From contig NZ_JAULSI010000009.1 in assembly GCF_030711405.1 (NCBI RefSeq), forward strand, positions 98,065 through 162,064: a stretch of 64,000 bases of DNA. Reading direction: 5' to 3'. The notes under the pieces are model-generated. The model made no database searches. It saw only the letters and a list, made by a program, of their open reading frames with translations, and was not told the origin of the DNA. Shown here piece after piece: positions 17,498 through 24,609 of this stretch. This DNA comes from Massilia brevitalea. GTDB taxonomy: Bacteria; Pseudomonadota; Gammaproteobacteria; Burkholderiales; Burkholderiaceae_D. Each line of letters opens with the position of its first letter. Positions within the stretch are counted from its first letter, which is position 1. A program made the translations under genes and the position numbers.

Positions 17498-19542
17498 CGG
17501 ATCTCCTTCTCTAATACGGGCGAGGGTTGATAAGGTGGCGCCTCGGGGAACATGTCGCGGCGGATGCCGGCCAAGGCCGCCAGGGCGTCGCGCTGCGCAC
17601 TTGAGGTTTGCGCCGCGCTCACCGAACGCAAGGCGTTGTCGAGTGAGGCCAGCAGGCGTGCGTCTTCTTCGGCATTGACATGCGGGCGTGCATCGAAGTG
17701 CTGCGACAAATGTTCCAGCAGCGCCCACAGCGCGGCCTGGCTGCGGCCGAGTTCGTGGCGCGCGGCGAGCAATTGCGTCATGTTCAGGCCGATACGCAAA
17801 TCGACCAGGGCATCGGCCGCCTGCAGATCCTGCTGGACGCCGGCCATCGCCAGGCGCGGCGTCAGCAGGGCGATGCGATCCACCATGCGCGCGGAAAATT
17901 CCGGCATCGATGGCGCCTGGCGCCCATCGCCCATAGTGGCAAGTTCCTTCCAGCCGGCGCGCAGCAGGCGGCGCGCGGTCCAGCCGGCGCTGACGCTGCG
18001 GAACATGCCGATCACCAGCACCGCCAACGCCAGCCCGGCCAATTGCGCCAGGGTCGAGTTGATGAAGGAGGCGGCGTCGGCCGTGTTGGTGTCCTGCAGG
18101 GCCAGTGTGCCGCCGATGCCGAACAAAAACGGCATGGCGCGCCCGAAGGTGGCCGGCCGCGCGATCAGCGCACCCAGCACCAGGAAGGCCGGGGCGCAGG
18201 CCAGCACCAGCATCTCGAAGCTGTGGATCGCCGGCAGCACCGCCAGCAGGTAAAAGGCCGACAGCGGCACCGAATAAATCGTCCACACCAGGAAGCCTTT
18301 GATGAACGGCACCGGGTCGTCCTGGGTGGCGAAGAAGCAGGACATCACGGCGGCCATCATCGGCATCGCCGCGCCCGATGGCCAGCCGGTGGCGATCCAG
18401 AAGGCGCAGCCGGCCAGGGTGGCGATGATCGCCGCCAGCGACGACACCACGGCCATGCCGCGGTCCAGGTGCAGGGCGTTGGCCGGCACTCCGGGCAGGT
18501 GGCGCGCTTCGAGCGGCAGGGCGCCTGTCGCGCCGGCACCAATATGGCGGCGCAGCGTTTGCGCCTCGGCGCCGGCGTCAACCAGGGCGCGCAGGCGTGC
18601 CGCCAGGTTCATCTGCACCAGTTCCAGCCAGCTGCTGTTGCGCGAAGGCTGGGGCGCCAGGGCATCGATGGCGGCGCGCAGGCGCTGCGGGTCCTGCGGC
18701 GTGTCGTCCTTGCGGGTGCCGGCCCAGGCGGTGATGTCGGCCAGCAGCGTGCGCCAGCGCGAATTTTCTTCCAGCGCACCCAGCTGGCGCAGCGCCAGCA
18801 GGCGGTCTTCGATGGCCGAGAGCATCGGCACCATCGCGGCCAGGCGTTCCTGCAGCGCGTGGATGGCGCGCCCGGTCCAGCGCAGGTGCGAGGTGTCGAA
18901 GGGCAGGTGCACGGCCATCATGCGCAGCTCGGTGATGTCGCCGGCCAGCTTGCGGCGGTCGCCCGGGCTGTTGGCATCGCCATTCGGCGACAACGCATCG
19001 GCGATCCAGTTGCGGGCGTCGCGCAGGGCGTGGTCGAGACGGGCCAGCATCACCGGGCCAAAGCTTTGCGGGAACACCAGCGAATGCACGACGGTGGCGC
19101 AGGTGATGCCGAGCAGGATTTCCTCCACCCGCGCCAGGGCGATGTCGAAGATGGTGCCCGGGTCATTCACGGCCGGGAAGGCGATCAGGCCGGCGGTGTA
19201 ACCGGCCAGCATCATCAGGTAGGAGCGCGGGGTGCGGTCCAGCAGCGACACGTACAGGCAGCCGCCGACCCACAGCGCCAGTGCCAGCGAGAGCAGCTCG
19301 GGCGAGTTCGCAAACGCCGGCACGATCAGCACGGTGGCAAAGGCGCCAAGGAAAGTGCCGCCGAAGCGGTACAGGGCCTTCGAGCGGGTGGGACCCGAAA
19401 AGGGGGCGCCGACGATGTAGGCCGTCATCAGCGCCCAGAATGGACGCGGCAGTCCGATGCGCATCGCCAGGTAAAGCGCGAGCATCGCTGCCGTGAAACT
19501 TTTTACCGAAAACAAAACTTCGGCCTTGCTGAAGAGCTTCAC
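17494..19542 (-). CDS. FUSC family inner-membrane efflux protein (AaeB-like)
   Basis: The 682-residue protein has two blocks of membrane helices (about 10-160 and 375-510), each followed by a cytoplasmic region. This is the duplicated FUSC/AaeB layout. Motifs near the N-terminus include PRPFWALMTAYIV and RSKALYRFGGTFLG, typical of the p-hydroxybenzoic acid efflux pump. It is the energy-coupled export component of the tripartite system. It overlaps the marR-type gene and the DUF1656 gene by four bases each, so the genes are translationally coupled. The exported compound is probably an aromatic acid or drug; this is inferred from the family. Confidence 0.93.
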   Translation of the reverse strand: MKLFSKAEVLFSVKSFTAAMLALYLAMRIGLPRPFWALMTAYIVGAPFSGPTRSKALYRFGGTFLGAFATVLIVPAFANSPELLSLALALWVGGCLYVSLLDRTPRSYLMMLAGYTAGLIAFPAVNDPGTIFDIALARVEEILLGITCATVVHSLVFPQSFGPVMLARLDHALRDARNWIADALSPNGDANSPGDRRKLAGDITELRMMAVHLPFDTSHLRWTGRAIHALQERLAAMVPMLSAIEDRLLALRQLGALEENSRWRTLLADITAWAGTRKDDTPQDPQRLRAAIDALAPQPSRNSSWLELVQMNLAARLRALVDAGAEAQTLRRHIGAGATGALPLEARHLPGVPANALHLDRGMAVVSSLAAIIATLAGCAFWIATGWPSGAAMPMMAAVMSCFFATQDDPVPFIKGFLVWTIYSVPLSAFYLLAVLPAIHSFEMLVLACAPAFLVLGALIARPATFGRAMPFLFGIGGTLALQDTNTADAASFINSTLAQLAGLALAVLVIGMFRSVSAGWTARRLLRAGWKELATMGDGRQAPSMPEFSARMVDRIALLTPRLAMAGVQQDLQAADALVDLRIGLNMTQLLAARHELGRSQAALWALLEHLSQHFDARPHVNAEEDARLLASLDNALRSVSAAQTSSAQRDALAALAGIRRDMFPEAPPYQPSPVLEKEIR

Positions 19543-20009
19543 GCCTGCTTGTCCCCATTGGCCGGGTCGCAGGACCGGGTCTTCGATTGCAGGCCGGTGA
19601 GCACGCGCAGGCAGGCATCGATGTCGGCTTGCGCGAACTCCGCGAACAGATTGCGGCGGAAGGGAATCAGCGCTTCTTCCATCTGGGCAGCGCGGGTCTG
19701 GCCGTCGGCGGTGAGCTGCAGCAGCTTGGCGCGGCGGTCCTGCGGGTCTTCGTGGCGCTGGACCAGGCCGTTTTCGATGAGCAGGTCGATCACGCGCACC
19801 AGCGACGAGGCTTCCAGGCCCAGGGCATCGGCGAGCACGCCGGGGCGCACGCCGTCCTGGCCGAGGCGGCCGAGGATCAGCACCGGCAGGGCGGTGGCCT
19901 GGGAGAGGCTGTACTGCGAGGCGACCTTGTCCGCCATGGCCTTGTAGGCACGCGAGGCGTGGGTGAGCGTCGCGGTGAGTTGCATCAGGGTTTGATCGAA
20001 GGAGTCCAT
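19539..20009 (-). CDS. MarR family transcriptional regulator
   Basis: The 156-residue protein has the winged helix-turn-helix core of MarR (RPGVLADALGLEASSLVRVIDLLIENGLVQR, then DPQDRRAKLLQLT for the wing). It is the first gene of the efflux operon. A perfect 7-bp palindrome lies 22 bases upstream of its ATG, so it probably represses its own operon and is released by a phenolic or drug ligand. Two cysteines are present (LRVL flank and SCDP near the end), but no redox role is claimed. Confidence 0.93.
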   Translation of the reverse strand: MDSFDQTLMQLTATLTHASRAYKAMADKVASQYSLSQATALPVLILGRLGQDGVRPGVLADALGLEASSLVRVIDLLIENGLVQRHEDPQDRRAKLLQLTADGQTRAAQMEEALIPFRRNLFAEFAQADIDACLRVLTGLQSKTRSCDPANGDKQA

Positions 20010-20031
20010 GCCGAGAAGTAATTCGTTTGAG

Positions 20032-20046
20032 TGCTAAAGTTTAGCA
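20032..20046. promoter_or_regulatory. Palindromic operator for the MarR-efflux operon
   Basis: TGCTAAA-G-TTTAGCA is a perfect inverted repeat with a single central base. It ends 22 bases before the MarR start codon on the minus strand, a position expected to overlap the promoter. MarR proteins bind palindromes of about this size. Confidence 0.7.
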
Positions 20047-20081
20047 TGCGAAGTATTTTTTTGCAGGCGAGGGACGAATTC

Positions 20082-20187
20082 GTAGGGTGGGCACTTGTGC
20101 CCACGCGGTGATAGCTAGCGGCAAGATCATCCGGCACGATATCGGAGCCGATAACGATCACCGCGTGGGCACGAGTGCCCACCCTAC
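20082..20187. repeat. Paired inverted repeat, GTAGGGTGGGC family (copy 1)
   Basis: The left arm GTAGGGTGGGCACTTGTGCC... (running to GCGGTGAT) and the right arm ending GTGCCCACCCTAC are inverted copies, about 30 bases each, around a 45-base centre. Each arm is itself palindromic (GGGCAC-TT-GTGCCC). It fills the gap between the MarR and HAD genes. Confidence 0.9.
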
Positions 20188-20190
20188 AAG

Positions 20191-20832
20191 TCAGCGATTA
20201 GCCTGCAAAGTAGAAATCGCCACCAGCGCCCCGGGCCGCTCGAACTCATGCTCCGGCGCCACCTTGCGCAGCACCTCGATCGGCGCATACCCCCAGTGCA
20301 CCGCCGCGAAATCGACGCCGGCCTTGCGCGCGGCCTCGGCATCGGTGGCCTGGTCGCCGATGTACAGCGCCGCCGCCGGCTCCACCATCGCCCGCTTCAC
20401 AACCTTGCGGATGCGCGAGGTCTTGCCGAAGATCGACATCCCGCATTCATACTGGCTGATCAGGGAAGCCAGTTCCGGCCCCAGCACCTGCCGCACGTTG
20501 TATTCGGAATTCGACGACACGATGGTCAGTTCAAGATTGCCGCGCGCCAGTTCGCGCAGGGCATGGTCGACCTGAGGAAACAAGCGCACCTGACCGGCGT
20601 TCTCGCTCATCAGGGTCTTGAAGCTGGCGGCGGCCAGGGGCAGCTTCCAGGGCGGCATGCCGACGTGGCGCATCATGTCGCGCGGTTCGTAGTGGCGCAG
20701 GCGTTCCACCTGCGTGATGTCGATGCGCCGGAAACCGTGCTGGTCGGCGATCTGGTTGAACACGCTGAGGAAGAAGGGAAACGAGTCGGCGAGCGTGCCG
20801 TCGAAGTCGAAGATGGCGAGACGGTAGGTCAT
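20191..20832 (-). CDS. HAD-superfamily phosphatase (phosphoglycolate phosphatase-like)
   Basis: The 213-residue protein has HAD motif I (IFDFDGTLADSF, nucleophile Asp), motif II (TIVSSNSE), and motif III/IV (FGKTSRIRKVV, YIGDQATDAEAARKAG). A helical cap lies between motifs I and II. This is the Gph/PGP subfamily, which removes phosphate from small phosphorylated metabolites. The start at 20,832 gives the usual M-x-x-R-L-A-I-F-D-F-D-G-T beginning. The exact substrate cannot be read from the sequence. Confidence 0.88.
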   Translation of the reverse strand: MTYRLAIFDFDGTLADSFPFFLSVFNQIADQHGFRRIDITQVERLRHYEPRDMMRHVGMPPWKLPLAAASFKTLMSENAGQVRLFPQVDHALRELARGNLELTIVSSNSEYNVRQVLGPELASLISQYECGMSIFGKTSRIRKVVKRAMVEPAAALYIGDQATDAEAARKAGVDFAAVHWGYAPIEVLRKVAPEHEFERPGALVAISTLQANR

Positions 20833-20902
20833 GCTGACAAGAGAATCGGTGGGCGCACTTGCATGATACACAAGGGCGCCCGCAGGCCTTGTTCCGCCAG
20901 GG

Positions 20903-22774
20903 TCAGGCAGCCTGGGCGGTACGTTCCGGCGCCACGAAGGCCAGGCCCTCCTCGAACGAGCGCAGCACCATGTCGACGTGGTCCTGCACCACGGCCTGGC
21001 TGACCGAAGCTTCGCCGAAAGGCAGGCGGATCGTCACCAGCAGCACGTTCGGCAGGCGCGCGTGCAGGTCCTGCGCCGCGTCCAGCCACTGCGCCAGCGT
21101 GGCTTCGACCGGGTAGGTGATGAACACGGTCGAAATCAGGTCGGCTGCATCGGGCCCCGGGCTTTCCTGCTCGGCGCCGACGACGGTGCTGCGCGCATCG
21201 ATGTCGGCTTCGCGCAGGGTGCGCACCAGCAGCTCGGTGAGGAGGTCGTCGCGCTCGGTGGCGAGGCCGGCGCACAGCACGACCGAGCGCGCGGGCACGT
21301 CGAGCGAACCCTGCCAGCGGCCCAGCTTCTCTTCGCGCATCTTGCGCAGGTGGGCGCCGACGTTCGCGTCGAGCAGCGACACGCGCTGGCGCCGGCGGTT
21401 GCCCGGGTAGGCCGAGACCGGCGTGAGCGCGTTGGCGACGTCGGCGATCGTGGCGCGGATATGCTCGGCCTGCGCCTTGTCGATCTGGTTGCCGCGCTGC
21501 TCGGCCGCGGCCAGCACCAGGCCGGGCAGCAGCACCTGGTCGCAATAGCGCGCAAAGCCGTGGCGCGCGATGTAGCCGCGCGCGTCCTCGATGATGGCGC
21601 GCCGGTCGCCGCTCAGCACGCGCTGGTAGAAGCGCTGCGAGTGGGTCACGTTCGGCACTTCGCCGAGCAGGATGGTAACGGGTTCCAGCGCGCGCACGTG
21701 GCGCCCGGCCACCACCAGGCACAGGGTCAGCGGGGTCGAGAGCAGCAGGCCGATCGGCCCCCACAGCGCGCCCCAGAACAGCGCCGAGACGATCACCGCC
21801 AGCGGCGACAAACCGGAACTGTGGCCATACACCTTCGGTTCGATCACGTTCGCCACCAGCAGCTCCAGCCCCACGAACACGGCCAGGCAGGACAGGGCCA
21901 GCGTCCAGCCCGGGTCGATGGCGGCCACGAACACCGCGATCATGGCGCCCGCAGCCATGATGCCGAGGTAGGGCACGAAGCGCATCAGGCCACTCAGGGC
22001 GCCCCACAGCAACGCGTGCGGTACCCCAAAGGCCCACAGCACCGCGCCGATCAGGGCGCCGAAGGTGAGATTGACGATGAACTGCGACAGGAAGAAGCGC
22101 GACACGCCGCGCGTGGCGTCGGCCAGCGCGCGCACGGTGCGGCCGATCTCGGCCTGGCCGGCAAGCCGGATCGCGCGGTCGCGCAGGGATTCGTGTTCGA
22201 GCAGGATGAAGACCAGCAGCACCAGCACCAGGCCGGCCTCGCCGATCGGCCCCAGCACCAGCGACAGCAGGCGCGCCAGCGCGTCGCGCGTGGTCGGGCG
22301 CGGCGCGCGCACTTCCACCGGCAGCGGTTGATTCGCGGCGGTGGTCAGCGTGCCGCGCTTGACCGTCACCGGCGGCGCCGGCGGCGGCGCGAATTGCGGC
22401 GTGACCGCGCTCAGCTCGGCCTCGAGGCGGGCGAAGGGGCGCTCGGTAATCTCGCGCACCTTTTCCACTTTGGATTTGATCGCCGCGCGGTACTGCGGCA
22501 AATCGCGCGTGACGGCGACCAGCTGGAAAGCGAGGATGGTGCCGATGCCGACCACGCAGGTGCCGGCCAGGACCACCGACAGCAGCGTGGCCGGCAGCTG
22601 CGGCAGGCCGACGCGGCGCAGGGTGCGGATCAGGGGCGCGAGCACCAGGCTCAGGATCGAGGCCAGCGCCAGCGGTTCGAGCACGTCGCGGCCGAAATAC
22701 AGCAGGCCGAGGACGCAGGTGGCCGTGACGATGGTGCTGGCGGTAAGGTGTTTGAACAGGCTTGAATCGGGCAT
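20903..22774 (-). CDS. AI-2E family transporter with long C-terminal cytoplasmic extension
   Basis: The 623-residue protein has the AI-2E/PerM layout: N-terminal helices (FGRDVLEPLALASILSLVLAPLI), a soluble central domain, then a cluster of helices around 200-370 containing GLMRFVPYLGI and GPIGLLLSTPLTLCLVV. Typical members end here, at about 360 residues. This one adds about 240 soluble residues. Part of the extension (VVLCAGLATERDDLLTELLV, RTLREADIDAR) resembles a Rossmann-like B12-binding/response fold, without a clear cobalamin-binding His motif. The substrate is unknown; the name AI-2 exporter comes from one family member. Confidence 0.85.
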   Translation of the reverse strand: MPDSSLFKHLTASTIVTATCVLGLLYFGRDVLEPLALASILSLVLAPLIRTLRRVGLPQLPATLLSVVLAGTCVVGIGTILAFQLVAVTRDLPQYRAAIKSKVEKVREITERPFARLEAELSAVTPQFAPPPAPPVTVKRGTLTTAANQPLPVEVRAPRPTTRDALARLLSLVLGPIGEAGLVLVLLVFILLEHESLRDRAIRLAGQAEIGRTVRALADATRGVSRFFLSQFIVNLTFGALIGAVLWAFGVPHALLWGALSGLMRFVPYLGIMAAGAMIAVFVAAIDPGWTLALSCLAVFVGLELLVANVIEPKVYGHSSGLSPLAVIVSALFWGALWGPIGLLLSTPLTLCLVVAGRHVRALEPVTILLGEVPNVTHSQRFYQRVLSGDRRAIIEDARGYIARHGFARYCDQVLLPGLVLAAAEQRGNQIDKAQAEHIRATIADVANALTPVSAYPGNRRRQRVSLLDANVGAHLRKMREEKLGRWQGSLDVPARSVVLCAGLATERDDLLTELLVRTLREADIDARSTVVGAEQESPGPDAADLISTVFITYPVEATLAQWLDAAQDLHARLPNVLLVTIRLPFGEASVSQAVVQDHVDMVLRSFEEGLAFVAPERTAQAA

Positions 22775-22884
22775 CGAATGCGGGAGCGTCGGAAGTCGGT
22801 CGGCGCGTGCAGTCTAGCACCAATGGGAACGCGGCAGGAGGGTGGGGATAGTGTTCACGCGACGCGCGATTGTACCGGCGGCGG

Positions 22885-22903
22885 TAACCGTACGGTGGGG
22901 TCA
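22885..22903. repeat. 19-base direct repeat, copy A
   Basis: TAACCGTACGGTGGGGTCA occurs here and again at 24,574-24,592. The two copies bracket the thioredoxin-reductase-like/Rrf2 gene pair. Confidence 0.7.
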
Positions 22904-22925
22904 TTGATGCCGGGGGCATCAATGA
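22901..22925. repeat. Perfect 11-bp hairpin
   Basis: TCATTGATGCC pairs with GGCATCAATGA around GGG. There is no T tract, so it is not a typical intrinsic terminator. It directly overlaps the end of the 19-base repeat. Confidence 0.75.
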
Positions 22926-22929
22926 CGAA

Positions 22930-23100
22930 GTGCCCACGCGGATGCGTGCGTGGTGTTGGCCGCGTTTGTATCGTGCATGCCGCCAAAACGCGGCGTGTCC
23001 GGATGATCATTTGGACACGTTAGCGGTCGGCCCGCATCGCGTCACCGAAGGAAGCTGGCAATGCGCGGCATTCCGCGTGGGCACAGCGTGCCCACCATAC
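22930..23100. repeat. Degenerate GTAGGGTGGGC-family repeat (copy 2)
   Basis: The right arm is clear (CCGCGTGGGCACAGCGTGCC..., 23,073-23,100, ending CCACCATAC with one change from the consensus). The left arm survives only as GTGCCCACGCGG (22,930-22,941). Confidence 0.6.
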
Positions 23101-23122
23101 GGTCAGTGCAGCGGGCCAGAAG

Positions 23123-24043
23123 TTACGCCGGGACGTTCAACGCCTCGATCAGCGACCTGTGCGCCCCCACTCCCGCCATCGCCCCATCCGCCACGGCCAG
23201 CGCCACGTTCCCTGCCGCGCGCGCCATGTCGCCGCAGCAGAACACGCCCGCTACGCTGCTCGCCTTCATCACATCGGTGCGCACGAACTGGCCCGCGTGG
23301 CCATCCTCCATCGCGCACCCGAGCTGCTCCGCGACCGGACTCGCCATGCGCATCTGCGGCATCACGAACAGCCCCGCCATCGGCAGCGTGCGGCCATCTT
23401 CCAGTACCACGTCGGCCTCGCCCTCGATGCGCGCCACCAGGGTGCGCTCCAGCGCCACGCCGCGGCTGGCCAGCGCCGCCAGCTGCGCCGCATCGGGCTC
23501 GAAGGCGCCGTTCAGGAACAGCGTCACAGAACCCCAGTCCGGCAGCATCAGCGCGTGATGCATCGAGAGTTCGCCCGTGGCGATGACGCCGATCGCACCC
23601 TGGTCCAGTTCGTAACCATGGCAGTAGGGGCAGTGGAACACGCTCCGGCCCCAGCGCTCGCGCAGGCCCACGATGGCCGGCAGGTCGTCGATGACGCCGG
23701 TGGCCAGCACCAGGCGCCGCCCGTGCACGCTGGCGCCATCGTCCAGCGCGATGCGAAAACCCTCGCCCTCGGGCGCGGCCTGCACCGCCTTGCCTTCGAC
23801 CCAGCGCACGTTCGGATATGCCAGCAGCTGGGCGCGGCCCTGGGCGGCGATGGCGGCGGCCTCGGTGCCGTCCTGCGTGAGGAAGCCGTGCGAGTGCGTG
23901 GCGAAGCGGTTGCGGCGCTGGCCGGCGTCGATCACCAGCACGCGGCGCCGTGCCCGCGCCAGCTGCATGGCGGCGGACAGGCCGGCATAGCTGCCGCCGA
24001 TGACGATGGCGTCGAACTCAGTCTGGTTCGGGGTGGTGTGCAT
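23123..24043 (-). CDS. Thioredoxin reductase-like FAD/NAD(P) oxidoreductase
   Basis: The 306-residue flavoprotein has the N-terminal FAD site (IVIGGSYAGLSAAMQLARARR), the redox pair CPYC (VFHCPYCHGYEL) and the C-terminal FAD motif (GVFCCGDMA). It differs from true TrxB in lacking a canonical GGGDSA NADPH loop (GVIATGELSMHHAL instead). It may act on a dedicated disulfide partner. The start overlaps the end of the Rrf2 gene by 26 bases, so the two form a regulator-enzyme operon, suggesting a role in redox or nitrosative stress. Confidence 0.85.
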   Translation of the reverse strand: MHTTPNQTEFDAIVIGGSYAGLSAAMQLARARRRVLVIDAGQRRNRFATHSHGFLTQDGTEAAAIAAQGRAQLLAYPNVRWVEGKAVQAAPEGEGFRIALDDGASVHGRRLVLATGVIDDLPAIVGLRERWGRSVFHCPYCHGYELDQGAIGVIATGELSMHHALMLPDWGSVTLFLNGAFEPDAAQLAALASRGVALERTLVARIEGEADVVLEDGRTLPMAGLFVMPQMRMASPVAEQLGCAMEDGHAGQFVRTDVMKASSVAGVFCCGDMARAAGNVALAVADGAMAGVGAHRSLIEALNVPA

Positions 24044-24482
24044 GGTGGGCTCCTCGATGTTGGGTGTACTGCGCGTTGAAGCGATCGGACAGCTCGGCCA
24101 GCGTGACGCCGGCGAAGCGGCTGATCAGCAGGGCTTCGGCTTCGTCGAAGGCCGAGGCCAGCGACTGATTGACTACTTTCTCGACCAGGCAGCTTGGCGC
24201 GTCGACCCGGTTTCCCATCGCGAACACGGTCGGCGCGCCGACGGCGTCGTAGATGTCGCGCAGGGTGACCGTGTGCAGGTCGGCCGTGACGATCCAGCCG
24301 CCGCCATGGCCCTTGCCCGAGCCGACATAGCCACGCTCGCGCAGCCCGGCCAGGGTGCGCCGCACCAGCACCGGGTTCGTGTGGAGGAAGCCGGCCAGCT
24401 CGTCGGAAGTGAGCGGCCGGTCGCTGTGGGCCATGTGCAGGAGCAGGTGCAGGACCGAGGATAGTTTGCTGTCGCGTCTCAT
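24018..24482 (-). CDS. Rrf2 family transcriptional regulator
   Basis: The 154-residue protein has the Rrf2 winged helix (KLSSVLHLLLHMAHSDRPLTSDELAGFLHTNPVLVRRTLAGLRERGYV) and the wing GKGHGGGW. The usual three-cysteine iron-sulfur cluster site of IscR/NsrR is absent: only one Cys (APSCLVEKVV) is present. It is therefore more like the single-Cys YwnA/CymR group, which respond without a cluster. It heads the operon with the thioredoxin-reductase-like gene. Confidence 0.88.
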   Translation of the reverse strand: MRRDSKLSSVLHLLLHMAHSDRPLTSDELAGFLHTNPVLVRRTLAGLRERGYVGSGKGHGGGWIVTADLHTVTLRDIYDAVGAPTVFAMGNRVDAPSCLVEKVVNQSLASAFDEAEALLISRFAGVTLAELSDRFNAQYTQHRGAHHAHHPEPD

Positions 24483-24573
24483 GTAACTTATGATAGTACA
24501 AAAATGGGCAGAGTGGGGCGGGTGCCGTTAAAAAGCCGAGATTTCCAGTTATGGCCCAGTTCTACGTTGGCGC

Positions 24574-24592
24574 TAACCGTACGGTGGGGTCA
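24574..24592. repeat. 19-base direct repeat, copy B
   Basis: This is a second exact copy of TAACCGTACGGTGGGGTCA, in the gap between the hybrid kinase and the Rrf2 gene. Confidence 0.7.
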
Positions 24593-24609
24593 CAGCCGCA
24601 GGCCGGATT

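Larger units (their letters stand above)
22775..23122. other. Intergenic region with repeat remnants
   Basis: About 350 bases hold no gene. They contain a 19-base repeat shared with 24,574-24,592 (TAACCGTACGGTGGGGTCA at 22,885-22,903), an 11-bp perfect hairpin, and a degenerate copy of the GTAGGGTGGGC family (22,930-23,100). Confidence 0.6.
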
